A DNA stretch of 64,000 nucleotides from Molanna angustata (taxonomy: Eukaryota > Arthropoda > Insecta > Trichoptera > Molannidae). The DNA is taken from contig OY754969.1 in assembly GCA_963576475.1 (NCBI GenBank), positions 24,572,318-24,636,317 of the forward strand, read 5' to 3'. The notes under the pieces were generated by a model. It saw only the letters and a list, made by a program, of their open reading frames with translations. It was not told the origin of the DNA and made no database searches. The translations under genes were made by a program, and so were the position numbers. Positions 57,994-64,000 of the stretch are shown piece by piece; position 1 is the stretch's first letter; the number at the start of each line of letters is the position of its first letter.

Positions 57994-59115
57994 CACCTAT
58001 TTTAATAATTGTTTTTAGATGCAATTGTTGTATGTCCAGCACTCATTAAAAAGTTGATTGGATTAGTTGAGTAGTTGGCTTAAAATCCAAAGCGCGATTG
58101 AAAATTATTTAGCTTTGCAACATATTTTTTTGTTTTAAATCGAAAAAGATGCTGAATCAATAATTTCTTTTAAAAAATTTCTCACTAATATCAGAGTAAC
58201 ATGCACGTAAACAAAATATTCTTCCATCAACTGTGATCAAACCATTTTTTATGGAATGTCTATGGAATTGTTTGGTTTCTTGGAAGGTGGATAAAAGCTT
58301 CACATATTAATACTTATTATACCAACATAAAATAACGAGTATTTTTTTACCGATAGTTAAATATCAAGCAATAACCAATTTGTATTCATTCACATTATTC
58401 AAAAAAACAATTAAGTACAACTCAAAAATGTGTATAAAAAAAAATCGAACGTGACTCGTGGAAAAATCTCAGACAAATATATGTATGTATGTATATGTAT
58501 ATAATATAACAAAATTGGTAATCCTTGTCGCATATGACATTCGATTCTAAGGGTTATTACATTTTGATTTGGGTTCACCACAATCCGCTTATAAGGGGAG
58601 CGTATTCGTTCAATACTCTTCTCCCAGATAACTCGAATTTAATGAAGAAATGTTCCGAGTAATAAAGGCTAATATTAAACCTTTTTCTCTTATGATTACT
58701 TCTTTTATTTACAAAATATTTACAAAATATTTACAATTAATACTATTATTTTAAAAATAAACCTATTTGGGATGTAAAATCACTCATGCCATGAAATGAA
58801 TGTATGATAACATAGAAGTTATTCAAACGGTTAAGCGTTTTTAAAAATGAGAAGTATGCTATTGAGCAAATTCAAGATCGCTAGTCTTAATATTTGTCTA
58901 GCATTCACAGGTGTGGTCTTGGTATAACAAACACAAACGGCCTTAATAATAATAATAATAAACACTTCCTTGCACCCTGCGCAAGTGGCAACTTTAACAA
59001 AAATATTTTGAATAAACTTTTTTTCGTATCAGTAAAAACAATGACACATCGTTGTATATTAAAATATCGACGAAATGTAATGAATTTTATTTAAAATAAA
59101 TTGGTGTAGGTATAC
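57994..59115. other. unclassified stretch
   Basis: A (TATG)n run lies near 58480-58500 and (AAT)n near 58947-58960. No gene recognised. Confidence 0.45.
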
Positions 59116-59948
59116 CTTTGATTTGGTGACAGAAAATTATTCGAAAAACAATTATTCGAATGCTCAATTTTACGATAGTCAATTTTACGAATGGCAATTA
59201 TTCGAATCACATTTTTTCGAAAAACAATTTTCCGAATACACAATTATCAGAAATTACAATTGTTCGAATTTTTATGACGTCATGTTGGTAGTATTGTGAG
59301 AAGAATAAACCATAGATTTTTATTATAATATAGTTACTAGATGTCGTTGTTAGCAAATTTTGTATGAATCGAAGTGTGGCATTTTCCGGGGGATTTTTGA
59401 CGTTTTAGTACTTACATCGTTTTTCCATAGAGAATAACAACTTATGTGAATTGTTTTCGGATTTATTTGTCGTAAAAAACACATTATTTATTTAAATTTA
59501 GAGAAAAGTTATTTAGGATGTGTTGAAATGTAAGGAAAACTGAAATATGTTGTCAACCAAAACGTCAAATGCGCGATATTCCATGACTCACTTTTTGCAA
59601 GGAGTACTACATCTAATCTATGGAATAAACAACATAGCGACACACCGCGCTGTCAAACATCAGTTATTAAAAATGTGCAAACATACGTAGGTACCCAACA
59701 ATAATACAACAAGTAATAATAGTCTTCATCGAATATATTTTACTGGCAACAAATATGTCAAAGGAGGCAACATAATGACACAAAAATATATTAAATTCGG
59801 TCAATTGGTTTTCCAACAAATGTTAGTTCGAATAATTTGCTATCGGACAATTGTCATTCTGATAACTGATTTTCGAAAAATTGTTATTCGTACAATTGCG
59901 CATTCGAACAATTGTGTTTCGAAGAATTTTCATGTAATCCTTTGATTT
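59116..59948 (-). mobile_element. TTCGAA-array element, copy 2, with 9-bp target duplication
   Basis: The element 59125-59939 is flanked by perfect CTTTGATTT repeats (59116-59124 and 59940-59948). On the plus strand it starts GGTGACAGAAAATTATTCG and ends GAAGAATTTTCATGTAATC, i.e. inverted relative to copy 1. TTCGAA-like units at 59140, 59155, 59171, 59186, 59201 and 59216 show a strict 15-16 bp spacing. It lacks the 209-bp insert of copy 1 but has about 190 bp extra near 59385-59580. No coding. Confidence 0.8.
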
Positions 59949-61003
59949 TACAAAACCTAAAGACTCGCACTTCAGTTTTGGAACAAGTACTCGTCAATAA
60001 TTAAAAGGAAAGAAGCGGTCTTTATTATTTTTGGTTTATTTGTTGCAGATAAAACCTTTGATAATCAATTTATATTTTCGTGAATAGAATACGTGTATGA
60101 GACGATGCATTTACTTGAATGAAGCGAGAAATGTATATCAAGAGAGAGGAGTCTGGCGTTTGTACCAAAAATAGAGAAATGGCGTGATTGTATGGTATGG
60201 TAAAATTGATTACGAAACAAATCGAAGATAACATTTTAAATTGTATCAAATAAAATCATAAGAGCGTAAAACTGACTTAATTCAAAACTTATACAGCAAC
60301 ATGTTATAAAATTATGCTGGTGGTGTAAACGGATACATTTTATCCTAACGGATAACAATCCAATTCTCGCCTACAATTTCTATATAGGTACGATAACCAG
60401 ATTCCTATCTATCTGAGATGCAAATGGTTCAGTGCAACGGATATTATTTTGTTCAGTTCAAGCTCTGTAATGGGTTATTTCTCCAAAGTATGTGTATGGT
60501 TACCTAGTCTTACGATACCGTTTAATTCTGCACTCAGCTTAAATAAATCACAAACGCGTCCAAAACACGTGGTTCGGTTGTGATTTAATATGTGAACACT
60601 CGACGACCCATGCTCTATATACATTAGTATTATTACTCGTTGCAAATTGGGCCACATTACTGCCCAATATACTAAATATTAAAAGTCGATGTTTGTAAAG
60701 CCGAATAAGCGTACTTCCGTCATTATTTACAAAAAAAAACATTTCACTGCACTGTCACGGTTAGCGTGGTTCACGTACAAAGATCAGAGTGCTTCAACAA
60801 AAGAAGTAAAAGCATAGTCAAAATACTTTGATATCATAAAATTGTTCAAAATTGTGCAATTGATTCAAAAGAGACAACCAACAGTAAGTATTTTACAATT
60901 TTATGAAATTAAAGTATTTCAACTTTGAACAAAATTAAAGTAAAAATAAGTAAAGTCAAAATACTGTAGGTTCATTTTATTATGCAATACTTTAAGCCTA
61001 GTA
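59949..61003. other. unclassified stretch
   Basis: Minus-strand frames at 60475-60742 start with MFFFVNNDGSTLI and show no domain that I recognise. Confidence 0.4.
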
Positions 61004-61216
61004 CAAAAAATCTTGGTTATACAGTGCATATACGGCATAAGCCCATTACATAAAATCAAGGTTATACAGTGCATATACCTACGGCATAAGCCTATTACAT
61101 AAAATCAAGGTTATACAGTGCATTTACGGCATAAGCCTATTACATAAAATCAAGGTTATACAGTGCATATACGGCATAAGCCTATTACATAAAATCAAGG
61201 TTATACAGTGCATATA
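61004..61216. repeat. 46-bp tandem repeat, about 4.5 units
   Basis: Units contain AAAATCAAGGTTATACAGTG followed by CATATACGGCATAAGCC and TATTACAT. They begin at about 61004, 61050, 61100, 61146 and 61192. One unit has a 4-bp insertion (CCTA). Units are over 90 percent alike by eye, so the array is young. Confidence 0.9.
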
Positions 61217-62230
61217 AAGAAAGTTTGTATAAGTATAAAAGATATGATACAAAAAAAGAATTATACAAAAAATAAAGAATATACATAAATGAAATGAAAT
61301 TATGATATAAAAATTAATAAAAAAACACGTAAGAGTTTACAACAGTAAATAATGCTCAACTTGCTTAAAAAATAGGTAAAAAATATTATTATTAACATTC
61401 TGTAGAAAGTATATGCAAACAACAAATAAATGACAATCTGTAATAGATAAGTAGGTACGTACAAATTGAGAAAAAATGTGAAAACATGTATTCAAAAAGT
61501 GAAGAATATAATTTAATATTTACTCTCGTTGACAAATGCAATGCATAGGGGCCTTTTATAAATACCAATTGAATCATTGAAGATATCATATATCTGTGTA
61601 TTGAGCATACTGATTCCCCGAACTATGCAGTCTTTACAAAGTTGAATTAGCTCGGTATATGCTAGTGTTAGGGAAGCTATAAAATGGCGCGGTACTGCGT
61701 GTGACCATGGTCGGCACCCGCAAATTTGAGCAAATAGGTATGGGGGGTGTCAGTATGTGAGTTTAATATTTTATATAAAAATAGCTTGCTTATGGCAATA
61801 TTTTATTTAATGTAGGTATCTATACCTTGGTGAAAGCATACGTGTGTGGTTTAAATATTTATGTGGGTATTTGAAAAACAACAAAACAACATATTCTTTA
61901 TATTTTAAGAATTTTTTTAAACTCAATTCTATAAATTAAAAAAATATTCACACTTTTCCGTACGAAGAGCGGCGAGTTTAAATGTACATGAGTATTTTAA
62001 TGGAATCATTTAATTATAATTTATGAAGAAAAAAATATGTCGTTGTGGAGATATTTATGCATAATTCATTTAATTCTTTGTAACCTCATGCAAATAATAT
62101 AAATTCCAAAAATACTAAATAGTCTATAAGGATATAAACGAATAAATCATGAACTTATTCAGAATACTTATATTTACCTAAGTTCTTTTATTTAACATAC
62201 GACTTCTATACATCATTGATTTTTTTAAAT
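61217..62230. other. AT-rich stretch without gene
   Basis: A GC-richer patch lies at 61660-61750. No recognised gene. Confidence 0.45.
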
Positions 62231-62753
62231 AATATAATTCTAACAGGGGTACTGTGCGACAGAAGAATGCCAGTCCGGACTAAAGGCAGAGTATATAAGA
62301 CCTGTGTGAGACCATCTTTGCTCTATGGATCAGGCTCTATGTTGGGCTTCTAGAAAGCAGGATGAGCAGAGACTCCACGTCACAGAAATGAAAATGTCAG
62401 GTGGGCCGGCGGTGTGACATTGCTGGACAAGGTCAAGAACGAATACGTCCGAGGCAGCTTCAAGGTAGCTCCCATAACCGAAAAGATGAGGGAGGATAGA
62501 TTGCGGTGGTATGGGCATATAATGCAGGAGAGATGACTCCCACATTGTAAATAAGGCTCTGCATATAGAGACCTAGAAGCGACGTCCGGGACGACCGCCG
62601 GCAACATGGATGTCCACGGTTCACAACGACATGAAGACGCGGGGTGTGACACATGGCGAAACATAGGAGAGCAACCTGGCGCATGCGGACTAGGAGAGCC
62701 GACCCCAAATAATGGGAATAAGGCGAGGGAAAAGAAGAAGAAGAATATAATTC
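62231..62753 (+). pseudogene. RTE-type LINE 3' fragment with 10-bp target duplication
   Basis: The insert 62241-62743 is flanked by perfect AATATAATTC repeats (62231-62240 and 62744-62753). It encodes CDRRMPVRTKGRVYKTCVRP and SLLYGSG, and after frame breaks RWAGGVTLLDKVKNEYVRGS, FKVAPITEKMREDRLRWYGH and a GRPPATWMSTVHNDMKTRG-like segment. It ends in (GAA)n. The order matches the C-terminal part of RTE-group polymerases. It is 5' truncated with at least one stop and two frameshifts, and is the third RTE family in the window. Confidence 0.75.
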
Positions 62754-63536
62754 CATATTATTTTAAAATAATATAATTCCATTACGTAGGTTTTAACATT
62801 CGAGAATAATATGAAAGTTAACACACCAGAATACTATTGGAACAATATTACGTTTGCTTACATTATTCCCGAAATAGCGCTCCCCTATACTGCAAAAGTG
62901 ACAAGTTTTGTTTACAATTAATGTAAAAAAATAGCGTTTAATTTAAAATTAAAAATGATTTAAGTTTAATAGTGAAATAAAAGAAGCTAACCACTCACCA
63001 CTCGTGTATCGTAAAAAGACGTGTCATATAATAGTACCCTTGTTAAACCGTTATGTTCATCTCAGCAGTGGGGGTTGTAAAAACAAACTATCACTTATGT
63101 TTTCGTCTTTATAAGCACGGTATTACCCTCTGTATAAACATATTCCGATGAAAATAGACCACACCAGCCACGAATTCAGCACACAACCCGGTAAAAACTT
63201 AAATCTAGGTACCTATCTGTAAATTAATCTTATATTATAACATACGAATCGACCGATGAACGCTTTTTGTTGTTAAACCGAATTACTCATATATTACCTA
63301 CTCAAGGTTTTGTTTTTATAAGAAACTATATTACCTATTGTATCAAAAAATATGTAAACGTTTCTCCAATTGACGTAATCCGTAAATTTTCCTCAAATCA
63401 ATAATACTTAGGTACACTTTGATGCGCCTATTCACAACAAATGTTATAAAGAAACCATGGTTGTCATGTCCGAATAAGTCTTCAAGGGAAGAGAATTATT
63501 AAAGAAGTATATAATATCTAAAGTAATAAAGCAATC
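62754..63536. other. AT-rich stretch without gene
   Basis: The block 'aatataattccat' recurs at 62745, 62772 and nearby. Nothing else recognised. Confidence 0.45.
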
Positions 63537-63770
63537 AAAATGTTAGTGTCTGTGTGTGTGTGTATGTGTGTGTGTGTGTGTGTGGTGTGTATGTGTTTGT
63601 CTCACGCCTTCTGAAAAACCAAGAGCATCTAAAAATCTAATTTATGTGCGAACATGTACCAGTATACCTGATGCAGCGTCACGCTAAAAATAATGCGATA
63701 AAAATGCTGAATTTTAAAAATATTTCAATTATTATTTTTTTCATACAAAATTTTCCAAGTCACATCTGTC
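63537..63770 (+). repeat. (TG)n microsatellite and repeat related to the 53-kb MITE core
   Basis: A (TG)n run at 63549-63585 is followed by 'tttgtctcacgc-ttctg-aaaa', 'aagagcatctaaaaatctaat-tatgtgcgaacatgtaccagtata' and 'cgtcacgctaaaaataat', which closely match 53330-53500. The inverted ends of that MITE are not visible here. Confidence 0.6.
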
Positions 63771-64000
63771 AAAAAAGTGTACATTTGGCATGCAAATATC
63801 CGTTAATTCAAAAGTTAGAAGTACGTATTTACATGAAAAAATATATTTTAAAGTATAACTTAGCGTTTAAGTGAAAAACATGGTGAATATTATGTATAAT
63901 TCTAATGTTTAACTTATTTTTAAAGTAAGCGTTTTGTACATACAGCGTCGCCATGTTTATCTCTTTCCATACAATATTTATTATTTCTTACGAATGAATA
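63771..64000. other. unclassified stretch
   Basis: No feature recognised. Confidence 0.4.

Noticed and set aside
60475..60742. Minus-strand frames beginning MFFFVNNDGSTLI
   Set aside because: The start lies in an A/T homopolymer, no domain is recognised and a second overlapping frame is also open.
61004..61216. CRISPR-like regular array
   Set aside because: Units are directly contiguous without unique spacers, in a eukaryotic genome. It is a plain tandem repeat.

Overview
This is a gene-poor, AT-rich block of an insect nuclear genome, most likely from a moth or butterfly. That is inferred from the repeat content: several RTE-type LINEs with (GAA)n 3' tails, CTAG-ended Helitrons, DINE-like elements, a tRNA-derived SINE, hAT-type MITEs and the TAGGTACCTAC-rich background. 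I found no convincing host gene, no rRNA or tRNA gene and no CRISPR array. Nearly every stretch that looks coding is a truncated or broken piece of a transposable-element polymerase. The window is probably intergenic or lies within a very long intron.

Layout. 1-9.7 kb: MITEs, a three-copy repeat family, a split CR1/L2-like reverse transcriptase, a SINE and an RTE fragment. 9.7-21.5 kb: mostly unique AT-rich DNA, with members of a long-inverted-repeat family, a hairpin MITE, a degenerate tandem array (15.3-15.85 kb) and a 510-bp palindromic element nested in a MITE (16.66-17.71 kb). 21.5-28.6 kb: LINE remains, including the best-preserved coding stretch (26381-27442, RTE-like), which has a second LINE inserted in it. 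30-35.1 kb: a three-deep nest, with a Helitron inside a LINE inside a DINE-like element. 35-49 kb: further hAT-like MITEs, LINE ends and DINE-like copies. 49.66-50.50 and 59.13-59.94 kb: two inverted copies of an element whose ends are arrays of a 15-16 bp unit carrying TTCGAA, each flanked by a perfect 9-bp target-site duplication. 54.7-56.7 kb: two DINE-like copies in direct orientation. 61.0-61.2 kb: a 46-bp tandem repeat. 62.2-62.7 kb: an RTE 3' end with a 10-bp duplication.

There is no pathway here. The elements relate to one another by insertion history, which can be read from target-site duplications (TSDs) and interrupted reading frames. The most unusual items are the TTCGAA-array elements and the 510-bp palindrome with 16-bp direct repeats. 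Family and clade names come from recognising motifs by eye, without any database search.
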